Shown: positions 9,473-22,060 of the stretch, one piece after another | Layout: every line of letters starts with the position of its first letter | Numbering within the stretch: position 1 is the stretch's first letter | Assembly: GCF_958298935.1 (NCBI RefSeq) | Contig: NC_084933.1 | Span: 13,127,001 to 13,191,000, forward strand | Direction of reading: 5' to 3' | DNA length: 64,000 nucleotides | From: Phragmites australis | Lineage: Eukaryota > Streptophyta > Magnoliopsida > Poales > Poaceae | The notes under the pieces: model-generated | Database searches by the model: none | Told to the model about the DNA's origin: nothing | The model's input: the letters and a program-made list of their open reading frames with translations, nothing else | Translations under genes and position numbers: made by a program

Positions 9473-11953
9473 CTTGCCTATGACTGGCTTGCCAGAGAAA
9501 GCTGAGGTTCCTAGGATCTCTGGGGGCTTCTTCAGAGGAGCACGAATTCGCTGGTTTATATCGTTCAGAGTAACATCTCCTTCCTCCCAAGATGGTTTGA
9601 TGAGAGTAAAAGGGTATGCTATAGATGTAGTTAAATTTTGCTTCACCTTACTCAGTGAGCTCCCTCCTAGTACGGCAGCAGAGAAAAATGATCAACAATG
9701 ATAAAACTGGAAGTTCGTATTAAGATATGTTGATATACAATAAGATATTGTCAAATTGAAATACCTTTAGAGACTTTGAGTGTAGAAAGCTTCATAGTCT
9801 CCTGCATTATGAGACTTTCTGTGACAGGTGCAATCTCACTTGTTCCTGTGGCTAGATAGAAAGAACAGATAAGTTGCTCAGACGAGATACAAAACCTTGG
9901 TTTCAGCAAGGAACTCAAACTACATGGCCGCCTAACATTATAGCAAATTGTAGTAACTGCAAATACACCGATATGCAACTATAAAGAAGGAAAATAGGAA
10001 ACAAAATGTTGTTCACAGATACCATGCAAGGGAATTAGGGGTAAATATTTTTGGAAACCCGTACAATACATAAACTGGAAACTGTGACACAAAAGTACAA
10101 AACCAAATAAAAATTTGACTAAATGCTACAGAGATGTGCTTTGCACTGACCTGAAACACCAGTTTGATCATCAATATAAGTAACACTCTCCTGGCTACAA
10201 GGCCTACAACAAATCCGAGATGAAGATGTCATTATTGACCAGTAATGATAAATTAATAAAGTAGTTTCAATGGAACCAGAGAGGAACAAACGTTTGATCA
10301 GGCCTGAAGAACATTGGAGTTCTATCGGAGCAATTTTCCAAATGGTTATCTTCTGGTCGGTAGGGTGCTCCATTTGACAAGGAATTCATTGTATCTGATG
10401 TGAAATTTTCAGTTAGATAACAGCAGACGCACAGCAGTAAGCAGTTCTCAAACATATGTGATGAAAAGACAAACCTAAGTCATTTGCATTTTGCTGCATA
10501 TCATAATTTAAGCTCTGTGGTTCATCAGTGCAAAACAATGAAATCTCCGTTACCTGAGACATGGATCAAAAAAAGAAGCATAATTGCAATATGTAAAGAG
10601 TAGCACAAGAGAGTGACTTAAAACATGGCTAGGTGCTAGTGAAGAACCTCAGATGTGACCAATGTAGAACTAGTTTCATGATTTCCAAATTCTGACTGAC
10701 TAGACTCCAAAGGGTACTCCAATGTGCGCCGCCGCTTTGGTTCCCGAGATTCCTCCAGGTCCAGAGTCTCCTTGCAGGTGATATCTACTCAAGTGACAGA
10801 CGCTTTAAGAAAAGCATTCAAGAGTGATAGGAATTGATCATTATCAGAACAAAAAGCTTCCTACCGCCAATATCAGCGAATAAATCACAGCAGTCTCTCA
10901 GCGGAGTTTGATTCCCAAGCAATCCCAGTAGCTCATCATCATCTTGATTGAGGCAATCCCACACGAATTTAGTAGCATCTACTGTAAAAAGCACATAATG
11001 AAATAGTTAGTCAAAAAGTTAGTCTAGAGTTTGTGACACATATATTGGTTATGGGTGTGAGTGGAGTACCATGACCTGCATCATTAGATTCACAATGCTC
11101 TCCTGCTTGCCAATCCCACAGACTGCAGTAAGCATTAAGAGATCAGGTATAAATTCCACCGAAGTAATACACTAAATAGTTGGGAAATTTTAGACAGTTT
11201 GCAGTTCTGCGCACACAGACTGAAGGTAAGTCATAGATAGTGTTACTCTTTTATGTTGTACGTAAGCTGCCATCAAATTTTAGTCGGGCATTTTAGAGAG
11301 ATTTAACAACTGAAAATCTTAAACACACACTCAAAGGCCCATGAGCTATATAACAAGTTAATTTTCACCAATCCCTTCGAGCCCAAAATCTTCCCCTCCA
11401 ATCTAAGACACGACTGAAAGCATACGGTGGCCACCCTCTAAAATCCAAAATGCATTCAGATTCAACAGGCACGCCAGATCGCCAATCATCATAGAACAAG
11501 AGCACCCCCTATACGCAACTGGAATCAAATCCAACGAGGCAGGAGCACGGAAAGAGCACGCCGGGCGAAGAACCACCCCGCCGATCATCCCAAATCCACT
11601 AAACCGGCACACCAGATCGCCACCGAAACCAGATTACTCCACTGTTAGATTGCCGGCACCAGCCGCGAACCACCGGAATCACCACGCGACGCGCAGATCT
11701 CAATCAACCACCAAGCCCGTGCAAAGCTCCAACCGAAACACCCCCTAATCCGCGAGGCCCGAAACCATCCACGGACCCCGGAACCAACCAACCTCCGAGA
11801 AACACGAGACCAGCCCCTCCCTCCCCTCCCCCTAGAGACGCGCAACAACCAACGACAAAAACCCCGCTCCCCCCCCCCCCTTACCCACATTTGTCCATGG
11901 GCGTCGCCGCCTCTGCTTCCTCCGGCGGCGGCGCTGCCGCGGTACGGGTCCAT
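9413..11953 (-). CDS. XRI1: XRI1-like protein (X-ray induced transcript 1 family)
   Basis: Nine exons by phase-consistent GT-AG splicing: 11953-11889, 11122-11070, 10981-10865, 10784-10648, 10553-10475, 10394-10292, 10203-10151, 9845-9765 and 9666-9413. They give about 313 aa starting MDPYRGSAAAGG. The N-terminal half has the family pattern of a WDW motif, then LLGNQTPLRDCCDL, then an acidic segment and a basic KRRR. The C-terminus carries the conserved block with YPFTLIKP, GDVTLNDINQRIRAP, TSAFSGKPV and IRTEGGKGSITILRTKG. Arabidopsis XRI1 is X-ray inducible and needed for meiosis, reportedly through MND1; a similar nuclear role here is inference. Exon 1 is the weak point: the strong donor GTAAGG (11884) breaks the frame, while GTGGGT four bases earlier keeps it. 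Intron 1 starts with a 12-base G run on the coding strand. Confidence 0.87.
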
Positions 11954-11974
11954 CGGACCCGCCAGCCGCAACTA

Positions 11975-11988
11975 GCCGTTGCAACGGC
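11975..11988. promoter_or_regulatory. 14-bp palindrome with two AACGG cores, upstream of XRI1-like ATG
   Basis: The perfect palindrome gccgttgcaacggc lies 22 bp upstream of the start codon at 11953. Each arm contains AACGG, the core of the MSA element bound by three-repeat MYB (MYB3R) factors in G2/M-phase and DNA-damage control. It may lie in the 5' UTR rather than the promoter, and the flanking bases do not fully match the MSA consensus. Regulatory function is inference. Confidence 0.3.
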
Positions 11989-12299
11989 CTCCCCCTCGGG
12001 CCTCGGATTTGACTGTCTACCGTGCGCGATGCGAGGGCGAAAGCAAAAGCATCCCCGCTATGGCGCTGTCCTGTCTACTGCGCGACGCCGTACTGGTGGT
12101 GGCCGCCGCGGTTGCGCCGCATTTGTAGTCCGAGGAAAGGAGGCGAGGGGGCCATAAAAAGGGAAGAAATGGGGAGGCACGAGGGGCAAATTGGGCTGGC
12201 TCGGCCGAGTAAGAGGGCCGTTGCGCGTAGCCCTCGGCCTTCGCGCCGCGTGCCCAGCTCAAATCCCTCGCTCTGTCTCCCCCCTCTCTCGAATTTTTT

Positions 12300-13685
12300 T
12301 ATACATATATTTTTTTAATTATTGTCTACAATACATGCTCATTTAAAAAAATTATATGCGTAGACTATCATCACTCATTTAATATATGAGAATAAGATCT
12401 CGCTCGTTCAATAGATGAGAATAAGATCTCGTCCGTTGAACAGGCGAAAACTTGTGAGTCTTGGCGTTTGGTGCATTTAATAACTGGAGAGAGGAACATA
12501 TCGCTCATTCAGTGGACGAGAACTTGTTAATATACAACAAAATAGGTAGGTGTATAATTGTTTTTTCTAATATAACATTAGTATACGGCAATTTAAAAAA
12601 TATTGCACAATTATTTGACGAAAAATGCCAGTCGTGCAAATAATTGTTTAAACAACATCACATAGTGGTTCATTTTATCTAAATTTGGTTCAATGTCATT
12701 TTGTCGATATTTCTTTATTTGGTTGATATAAAAGTGTGTGGGTTAATTTTTTTATGAAGTAAAGTTAGGAGGATATAAAATCTAATTTGTTGAATAATAG
12801 TAGTTGTAAAGAACAATTATTATATAACTCAGCACAGAGGTTACATATGCTGATAAATATTACATAGGTCATGAGGTTTATCGTTGCTGCGCGAATGAAC
12901 TTTAACCATAAAAAGATGACGACAACAAATATTAGTATGTATGGTACGTGTAAAGACTAATCTAATAATGTACCGTTGCTAAACCTAAAATGTCTTAGAC
13001 AATAAAAATAGGTTGGGTTACAATAGATGTTCTCTACTGAGTGCACCTAGGGTATTTGCCATTTCGCAGGACATCGGGGTCATCTGCCTTAGTGCGACGG
13101 GCCTTCTCCCGCTTCCTTTCTCTCTACTTCGCGTGCCTCAGCCGCGACGTGCTCCTTCGCTTTCTTCCTCATATGCTCCTTTTTTTGATGCTCTGTAGTT
13201 CATTTTTCTGTTGCTCGTACACCCAGCGTTCGTAAGCTTGCCTCCACCACCACATGCTCATGTCAATCCACTGCTTCTAGTCCTCGGTTTGCTTCATATA
13301 TAGCCATCCTATGAAGTCACAGATAGGAAGAGCAGACTAGAGAAATAAAACAAGACGAGATATTAGTAAGACAATGCATGAAATCGTATGGAAAGTGTTA
13401 CCTAAGTGATCTATATCACTATACTGGTGGGTACTCCTATGGTTCATGTCGAGGTAGATCGTACTAGTAGTTAGCACGCATGGACTTGCGAAGTCTACAA
13501 GGATTGTCACAGAAGTACATCAGTGCTCGATCCCATAGGGATGAAAATCTCACAATGTTTCTTAGGTGGTGTAGCATCTAGACCTCTAGGTAAGTGGTAA
13601 GTATTTCGGTGATTAATTACAACCGTATCATTGTGACTAATAATTTATTTTGAAGAGAATAAAAAATTTAGTTCACAATAATAAT
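12300..13685. other. AT-rich intergenic DNA upstream of XRI1-like gene; short motif repeats
   Basis: No gene is supported. From 12366 to 12520 a degenerate motif of about 20 bp, close to gatctcgctcgttcaatagatgag, occurs four times. Related copies recur at 16085-16205. Between 13040 and 13320 the minus strand holds a broken basic reading frame (Lys/Arg/Glu-rich, several stops) that looks like a decayed coding fragment, but I cannot name its family. The GC-rich segment 11960-12290 just before this is the probable XRI1-like promoter. Confidence 0.4.
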
Positions 13686-14768
13686 TGAGCATTCTTGGTC
13701 CCTAAGGTGATTATGTGGACGATCAAAGGACTTGTGCATCAAGATTAAGGATTTTCTAGTTCTAAGTGTCGCAAAGGAGAAGAAGGACACTTAGGGTCAT
13801 TTTTACTTAGTTTTTTTACTGTCCTATAAAGAGGGGCTAAGAGTAGTAGCTTGATCTAATGAGTCTAGACTTGGTTTGATGCACACTTATGAAATTCTAG
13901 CACTAGGTAGCTCATAGAAGCCCATGGTTGACATGTCGGGAAGCTAAAGCTCAAGAAAGTTTAAATTGGACGAGCTCAAAGAAATTTTACTTCACCGAAT
14001 CATCCGGTGTTAACATAAAAGTGGATGATTAGACAACGGCTAAATTTGAATCTCTAGCCTATAAATACCCCCTCACTTGGCCTCATGTGGCTCTCTTATG
14101 ACTCAGAAGAGTTCATACACTGTGTGTGTCATCAAGAAGTAAGAGAGAACATTTGAATTGATTTCTAAGTCCCTAATTGAATATTAAGGACATCATTAGT
14201 GCTTGAAGAGTAGTAAGTGTGCATCTAGCTGTAGTATAGGCTTGATCTTGGTCAAGTGAAGCTATTGGCTTGTTACTCTTGGTGGTTGCAACATCTAGCC
14301 AATCTTGGTGATTGAAGGTATTCTCGGTGAGCTCTTGAAGTTCTTGTGGAAGCTTCAGGAAGAGTTATGTACTTGGTTTGATGCCCGCCAATTCAAAGAT
14401 GGAGAAATGACAATCATGAAGAAGCATTTGAGTCTTGGTGACTCAAGGGTGAGCGATATCCTTAGTTGATGCTCCAACGAGGACTAGGGGGCGTGCCAAC
14501 TCCTCGATACATCGGGAAAAAACTGATAATCTCTTGTCTATCTCTTTGCTATTCGGTAATTTAATTTAAGCATTTATATTCTTGCAAACTTTCAAATTCT
14601 GCATTTTCTTAGTGTCTTTGCTTGCTTGTTTTGTTGTTCTCTCCTAGCTTGTTCGTATAGTCGCATTTCTTTTCATCTAGGCTAAAGTTGCTATTTATTC
14701 TAGATTTCGGTAGAAGTTTATAATTGCCCAATTCACCCCCTCCCTCTTAGGCCATTTGATCATTTCAG
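13686..14768 (+). mobile_element. Ty1/copia LTR (Maximus/SIRE-like), probably solo
   Basis: About 1.08 kb with a TATA box (tataaata, 14060-14067) and an end rich in 'caattcaccccctccctcttagg' (split here by wording only) near 14730-14755. This matches the end of the LTR at 37464-39037, which also has tataaata at the equivalent place followed by accccc. Both show 'tggctcaag/tggtgactcaag' blocks between TATA box and end. No polyprotein lies on either side. The borders are estimated from the comparison; no TSD was found. Confidence 0.6.
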
Positions 14769-16780
14769 GTGGGTTTGGTGATACTGAGGAAGATATTGCA
14801 GTTGAGAGAGCTGAGAAATGAGTGATCTATCTATAGTTGAGGGTGAGGTTATTTAAGATGGCTAGGGGCTGGTGCATGGACTGAGTGCATAGGCATGGCT
14901 GGGAGCTGGAGCATGGGATTCACTGTGAAAGCTGGAAAACTTGTGTCATTGATGTTTGGTAGAGATTTCTTATGAAAGCTGCTGCTTGATGTGGTCATTT
15001 TATTCTGCAAAAGTTCAGGAAGGAGTTATTGTTTCCTCTCACGGGAAGGGTGGTTCAACTAGTGCAAACCATTGAGTTTGTTACCGCCAATGTATTCTAC
15101 GTAAGATATTCATGTGTTGTATGCTACGTATATCGTATTATCGTTGTTGCAATTTATGAGGGTGTTGTCAATTCAGTATGACTAGAAGCAATATATCCCA
15201 AATGTAGTAGTGATAGGGTTTGTAATGCGAATGATTTTGATGGAAAGTTGCAAGTCGATGATTAATTGCATGATAGGACGACAACCCTACCTTGACCCCT
15301 GCCTCTGGTATGCTTTCGTCTATATGCTGACGCTGGTTTTCACCTTAATGTAGCGTAGGTTTCAAAAACTATATAGTTGTTAGTAATACCCCTAATAGGC
15401 TGATGCAGTCTAGCGAATAGACTTTTTGGTACAATCGGCAATAGGCTTTTTAGTACTCCCACATCCATCCACTACCATCATGACCTCTTGTATATAAACA
15501 ACACACAATCGATTATATACTCACACAACTTCTGACTTTAAATTGAATTGAGACAATTGTATATCCTCATCCTCCCGATGGCACCATCGATCCACCGCCT
15601 CCACACCCCATTTACACGTCTATAATTGAGATTACTAAAAAAACCACAATACTCTTCCTTGCTCGAACAAATAATACTCTACGGTAGAGATTACAAATAA
15701 TACTCTATGGTAGAGATTACAAATAATACTCTATTACCTAATATATATCTAAATACTACATCTGATTGCTACAAAATACGTATAAAAAGGATTTAATCGC
15801 TAAACTATATCTAATCATAATTTAAAACTAGATCTACATTCTAATCTACGTTTAGTGGTAAAAAAATTCTAGATCTACCATCTAACCTATGTTAAAATCT
15901 AACACTAGTGGCTATCTTACTGGGTTTGTAAAAAAATCAAATAAAAAAATATACCTCTTTCCTCCATCAAGTCTTCACCGCACAATTTCACCTTCTCCCC
16001 TCCCCTCCCCTCCTCTCCTCTCCTCTCTTTTCGGTTGTGTTCGTGTGAAATGAGTGGCTGGCATCGGCAGGACTGGCATAACTAAAAGATCTCACTCATT
16101 CAACGGATAAAACCTTTTTAATGATTCGTCCGGTGTCATAAGTATAGAAATCTCACTCATTTAACGGATAAGATCTTATTTTCACCTGTTAAACAGACAA
16201 CGTTCTTAAAGAGGCGATCGCCAGACCAAGAATTGATGGCCTTCCAAAAGCCCAACCGTGGCAGGGTCCAGCAGCCGTCCGAGACCTTCGCCAGGTCGTT
16301 TCCATGCTCCGCGTGTTTCGCGTTGGCCGCTACATGTTAACACTTGCCATTTGTGGATATGCATGTAATTCTTGGGGGCATATCAGGTAGAGATAGGTTA
16401 AATACTGAAAACGGTGCAAATTCACTGGAGAACGAATGTTTACAAAAAATTCTTAGAGAAAACAAAGCTATAGGTGAGGATGCAATCTACATCGAGATAC
16501 AAAACTGGCAAGTTTTCGGGAGCAATAGTGCGAACAGTACTTTTTGTCGTGATATTACAAGTGAATTTGTCTTTTTTTTTATCTTGCAAACCGCGTTGGA
16601 ATTTTTCGTGAGATTTTGCATGGATGTAGATCACTACCCTCACCTACAACTGTGATTTTTTTTCTCGGAATTTTTTAAACTTGTACGCACGTTTTCTAGT
16701 GAATTTGCACTGTTTTTCAACAATTGACCCATTTCTACATGATATGCACCCGTAATTTAATGACTGTGTATAGGAAGCTA
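14769..16780. other. Intergenic DNA; no gene recognised
   Basis: Contains a 26-bp tandem repeat (15669-15735), a CT-rich tract (15985-16030) and the right-hand cluster of the gatctcactcattcaacgg-like motif (16085-16205). A 103-codon plus-strand ORF at 16344-16655 has no recognisable domain and looks like chance or a decayed captured fragment. The right border is where chromovirus pol sequence becomes readable. Confidence 0.4.
15669..15735. repeat. 26-bp tandem repeat, about 2.6 copies
   Basis: The unit aaataatactctacggtagagattac occurs at 15669-15694 and 15695-15720 (one change, c to t) and a partial third copy runs to 15735. Each unit contains the small palindrome ctctacggtagag. Confidence 0.85.
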
Positions 16781-18532
16781 ACATGGATATTGAACCAACC
16801 AGAATTGGAAGCAGATAGCTTGAATTTATTAAAGACTATGAATTGATCATCCCGACAAAGCAAATGTCGTTACCGATGTTCTTAGCCGAAAGACTCGTGC
16901 AATTGTCTTATGGTCAAGCTCAGGAATACCACACTTTGTGATGATTTTTGGAGGCTATGACTTAAGATGGTCTTAGAAGGATTTCTTGCAAATCTGAATA
17001 TAAAATCCACTCATCGACCAAATCAAAGAAGCACAAAAGGAAGACGCTGGCATGAAGAAAATCCGTGACAAGATTGAGAAAGGGCAAGCTAGATGCTTTT
17101 CCGTGGATGATAAAAGCACTTTATGGTCCAGAAGACGTTTAGTAGTACCTAAGGTTCCTAAGTTAAGAAAGAAAATTTTGGATGAAGCTCATGATTCTTT
17201 GTTATCCATTCACCCGAGGAGTAACAAAATGTACTAAGACCTGAAGCGAAGATTTTGGTGGACCTCCATGAAGCGTGAGATCGCTCATTATGTCACCGAG
17301 TGTGATGTTTGCAGGAGAGTCAAAAGCGAACATCTCGAGTCGATTGGTACGCTCGAACCCTTATCTATTATCTCTTGGAAGTGGGAGGAAATCGGTATGG
17401 ATTTTATTACCGGGCTGCCTAAGACCTCTCGAGGGTATGACTCGATTTGGGTCATTGTAGATCGGTTGACTAAATCAGCCTATTTCCTTCTTGTTAAAAC
17501 CACGTACTCTGTCAAGTAATATGCGGAGCTATACCTTGCCCGAATTATTTGTCTTCATGGTGTTCCTGTGAAGATAGTCTCCGACCATGGTTTCATCTTT
17601 GTATCTCATTTCTGGAAAAGCCTTTATAGAGCTATGAGAATTGAGTTTTTTCATAGCACTATTTACCATCCCCAAACCAATAGTCAAACAGAGAGAGTGA
17701 ATCAAATACTTGAAGATATGTTGCGAGCTTGTGCTCTCATGTATGGAAAGCAATGGGAGATTTGCTTGCCATTTGCTGAATTCTCCTACAATACTAGTTT
17801 CCAATCGAGCATCAAGATGTCCCTGTTCGAAGTGCTTTATGGAAGGGGGTGTCGAACACCTCTGGATTGGTCTGAGTCCGGCGAAAGAGCCTTTCTAGGC
17901 CCGGGTTTGGTTAAGAAGCAGAAGAGCATGTCTTGACCATTCGCAAGAACCTTCTTACGGCTCAATCTCGTCAAAAAAGCTATACTGATCATCGTTGATG
18001 TGAGCTTGTGTTCAAAATTGGAGGTTTCGTCTATCTCAAGGTCTCTCCCCTCAGAGGAACGCAGCGTTTCCAAATAAAAGGAAAGTTGGCACCACGTTAT
18101 ATCGGTCCTTTCCAAATTATTGTCCGACATGGCGAGGTGGCTTATCAACTAGAGCTGCCTCCATCTCTCTCTACCGTGCACAATGTCTTCCATATCTCGC
18201 AATTGAAGAAGTGTCTCCGCGTTCCAACCAAAGTTGTGATAGTGAGTGAACAAGACCTTTAGCCCGACCTTTCTTATTGTGAGCATCCTATTCGCATTCT
18301 TGATGAAGCCGAACAGAAGTCATGACAAAATTCATTTAAGTTTCTCAGGGTTCAATGGAGCAATCATACCGAATATGAAGCGATGTGGGAACATGAAGAT
18401 TATCTTTGGGCCGACTATCTTGAGTTTTTCTCCAATATGTGAGTGTTGCCTTAGTTTCTATTCCCACAACGTGAAGTTCCTTGATTCACCATACTCTCCT
18501 CTAAGCTCACCTGAATCTCAGGATGAGATTCT
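16781..18532 (+). pseudogene. Chromovirus pol 3' half: RNase H end, integrase, C-terminal domain
   Basis: Plus-strand frames give, in order: the end of RNase H with a 'SRKTRAIV'-like block (16880); an integrase zinc-binding region with two His near 17190-17210 and CDVC near 17300; the DDE core with GMDFITGLPKT (17395), VSDHG (17577) and an ERVNQILEDML segment supplying the Glu (17690); and a C-terminal domain with PRYIGPFQI and VFHISQLKKCLRVP (18090-18220). Stops at about 17235 and 17518 and frameshifts near 17935 and 18000 kill it. The LKKCLRVP ending is typical of Tekay/RIRE3-like chromoviruses (inference from family knowledge). The 5' half of the element is missing. Confidence 0.85.
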
Positions 18533-18552
18533 TTTAAGGGGGAGGGGAGGTT
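18533..18552 (+). other. Polypurine tract of the chromovirus
   Basis: A purine-rich run, aagggggaggggagg, directly precedes the TG that begins the LTR at 18553. This position and composition are those of the plus-strand primer of LTR retrotransposons, and they set the element's orientation as plus. Confidence 0.75.
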
Positions 18553-21500
18553 TGTCACGTCTCAATTCCTTAATCATATCATTAAGTATAATCATATATA
18601 ATAAGCAACGTAAGCATCATGTTTAATTGTTAAGCATTTTGGATTTGCTTGTTACTTAAAATGGTGGTTTGATAATGACTTTGTATTTTTGAAAATACCT
18701 GATGTTAGAATTTTTGCTTAGTTAAGTCTCGCTTAGAAGTTATAATTGTTGTTCATGTTTGTTTTGTTAAAGTTCAGAGCTGAAATTAGCTTCTCTCTAG
18801 CGAGTGAGACCCCCTAGCCAGCCCCACCCCTTGTCTCCCTCTCCCACTCAGCTCCACCAGCAGCCCACCCCTCCCTCACTCTCTCACTCTCTCCCCTCCC
18901 ACCCGAGCTGCCCAAGAAAGCAAGGTAGCAACTCTTTCTTCCTCCTCTCTCCCAAGCTCTCCCTCTCCATCCCAAAAATTTGCCTTCTAGAAGCTAAAGC
19001 AAGGTTTGCATGTCACACCACCGAGTTCCCCACCTCTCTAGCTCTCCATCTATCCAAGAAATTCTTGCATGCATGGAGATTTGGAGGTTTTGCAATCAAT
19101 TTTCGTCACCCCTCTTTTTCTAAAATTTCAGCACCTTGGTTTCTTTTCTCCAAGCCATTTCCTCTATTTCTTCCCCAACCGAAGGTCACTAATCGCAACA
19201 AGGAACGTTGGGTAAGTTCCTTAGGCTCCTATGGTGGGAATGCACAAATTCATTTGGCTTTGGATAGGATTTGCAGTTGTGTTCTTGAGGTTACAAAATA
19301 CTTTTTGTTTTTTGATGAAATGGAGATAGTAGGAGGAGAATGGATGAGATAGAGCTAGGGATTCGTGTGTATTTCTTTGTTGGATGAAGATTAGAACCCA
19401 TGTACTAGTGCAAAACCACCTTTTTCTTTGAGTCAGTGAGACATGCAATCGAATTGACCTTGGGTTCTTCGTGAAATTAGGCAAATTGGAAGCATCGGAA
19501 GTTCCAAATTTTGGATCGGGACTTTTGGTTGACCTCAAGTTAACCCAACCGAGAGCCTCATTTTCGTATAAGTCTGGAATATCCGACCCGATTGGAAGTT
19601 CCAACTTTTATACCAGAAACTTCCGATTGAATATAGCTGCAACCCGAGAACTCCGTTTTCATAAACACTGGATGTTCCGACCACATCTGATGTTCCAACC
19701 CGAGGATCGGAACTTTTGAAGTTACTGTTCATCAAACGATTTTCCTTTTTGTTTACTTTGCTTATAGCTTGTATATTTTGTAATTAATTCATACGAACTC
19801 CAAAAATCATGAAAACTGGTTGCATTAGCTGTGTATGAGTATGAACTACATGTTAAAAATGTTGGAACTCCCAAAATACTTTATGATAATTAATTAATTA
19901 AATAAATGTTTTTTAGTTTAATTAAATTACAGTTAATTAATATCATGTCCTAAATTTTGAAACCACTTGGATAATTCATGTTATGATAAGCGATATCTAG
20001 GAAAATATATTTTGGTATGAAAGTGTTGTTTAAATTGTTGAACCTTATTTAATCTTCATAGCTAGCTTAATTAAGGTCCTTTTTGGACAGATCTTAAATA
20101 AATCATTTATACCATGAGCATATGCACTTCAATCCAAGTGAATCTTGTTGCATTTTGATCTTTACTCAGTACCACATCCCCCATTAATTTTTCATGGCAT
20201 TTGGTGCATTTCTCATAGCATTTCGTCACATTGATTGTGATGCATCGTTCTTCCTTTTAGAGATCGATGAACTAGAGAGCGACGGGGTATTCTTGAGGTA
20301 AAACCTAATTGTGATTTTGTGTGTGAAGCAACTGTGCACCATGGCAAGTATCTAAGCATGTTGCACCTATCACTTTATATCATATGTTGTCTTTAATTTG
20401 ATAAAGTATGCTATATGTATATCACACATGATAGTTAGTCGAGGTTGGATTTTTGGGAGTAGATCCTAATTGTTGCATTACCCTTACTTGATATTGTTAT
20501 CTCTTGATCCATTGTAATCCTGAGTATAGCACTCAATGGTCTAACTTAAAATGAATGTGTCATGCTTAGCAAGGCTTAGGTCATCGGTAGAAGTCGAGCG
20601 GTGGTTCGACTATTGTTCACGAGCTTAAGGCTTACTCTTATTTGAAAAATGCAATGATGATGATGGGATGTGTAAGTTAGTGAGGATGAAATGAGATTCG
20701 TGCGGGCAATAGGGATGACTCAAGAAGGGAGTCTCGGATGCTATAGGCTCGCTTGAATCGATTAAGCACCGTCCGTTATTATAGTTGGGTTTAGCACTTT
20801 CCGTACTTACCACATGTCGATATAATGGTAGATAAGATGAATAATTTTTGTAGTTGTGACCTTATGGCTTGTTGGTCTAGTGTGTCGTGGGCATAGTAGG
20901 CTTATAGAGGTAACGTCGTAAAGGTCTTGTGGGTATAATAGGTTTGTAGAGGTATCTAGTTTGCTCAGAGAGTAGTTCTAGCTACCTCCATACCTTTAGC
21001 CGTAACTAGGGTGCTCCGGGAGTAGCCCTCGTGGACCTCTGCACCTAAAGGTGCATGTTCAAACGGTCGGGGCTCAATTGGAAAAGGTTGACATGGGTAC
21101 CCCTTGTATGCACTTTAGCGGGTGACACAAGCCAAATGGTCCTCATGTTGTGTGGGTAAAGATGTACCCACTTAGGGTGTAAGATTAATTCAAATTATTG
21201 CGCTCTCGGTTATGAGCATGCTTCTATCCAATTACATCAATCATAGAGTTTCATTATTGGGATGTTGTGATGGAATGTTGGAACATAGCTGGTGATGTTG
21301 ATGAAGAGTTGATATGTACAAGTTACAACTTTGTTATATTGATGGTTTCAAGATACAAGGGTATTTGGTTAGGTGTAAATGCTTACACTTGAGTCCAAAT
21401 TATTTTTGCATATGAAGTTACTTAACCTTTGTGGTCAAGTCCTTGCTAATTACCCATATGCATTCTCCTTGTAGTCGGGCTATTTATAAGTGCTCATTAT

Positions 21501-21968
21501 GGATTAAGTCTTGCAAGTACCTTCGTTCTCACGTGCTTTATTTGCTTTTCAGGTGAGGAAGATTTAGTTTTTGGCTACTTTACGTCTGTCGATGTTGGCG
21601 ACAGGCAGGAGTAATGACATTCTACTCATGTGTTGTTATTTTGGGGTAGCGTCTTAGCTCAAATGGCGTTACCCATCTTTTATCGTTATGTAACTTAATC
21701 TGTTGCGTAGCTACTCTAGCAAATATTCGGGTTATATATTTTGATGTAAAGTTAAATCTACTTAAAAACTTGTAACTCAATTTAATTACTCTCTCTTTAT
21801 CATGTCTTGTGAATGATGTGCTTGTTGTAAAGGCGTGTGTTCCGATCCTAGAAGTAAACACATGTCATGACTACTGGGGTGGTATTCTGATTAATCATTA
21901 TGGGCATGATTATGAAAAAATAATCGTCCTAATAATTAGCTCAAGTACTATTTGGACGATTCTCCACA
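18553..21968 (+). mobile_element. 3' LTR of Tekay/RIRE3-like chromovirus, 3.4 kb
   Basis: Starts tgtcacgtctc right after the polypurine tract and ends gattctccaca. The final kilobase aligns with the ends of LTRs 189-3200 and 35331-37457: shared signposts are 'caagtatctaagcatgttgcac' (split for length) near 20345, 'ctcacgtgct' near 21530, 'gtcgatgttggcgacaggcagg' near 21585 and 'aataatcgtccta' near 21918. The segment 19485-19715 has a cluster of cggaagttcc-like palindromic motifs. ORFs inside, such as 18804-19352, have no family and are treated as chance. It abuts the minus-strand gypsy element at 21969. Confidence 0.82.
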
Positions 21969-22060
21969 ACCATGCCTTCGTCGGCTCTATCCAAAGCAGT
22001 CAACACAAAGCAACATAAACTTTTCCAAAAAAAATATGTATTTACAAAATATGGTAGTAC

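Noticed and set aside
12155..12165. TATA box from ataaaaagg upstream of the XRI1-like gene
   Set aside because: On the wrong strand for that gene; its strand reads cctttttat, not a TATA box.
16344..16655. 103-codon plus-strand protein
   Set aside because: No domain; reverse strand equally open; AT-rich, likely chance or decayed fragment.
18804..19352. 182-codon plus-strand ORF
   Set aside because: Lies in the CT-rich part of a chromovirus LTR; Pro/Ser-rich start from low-complexity DNA and no domain.
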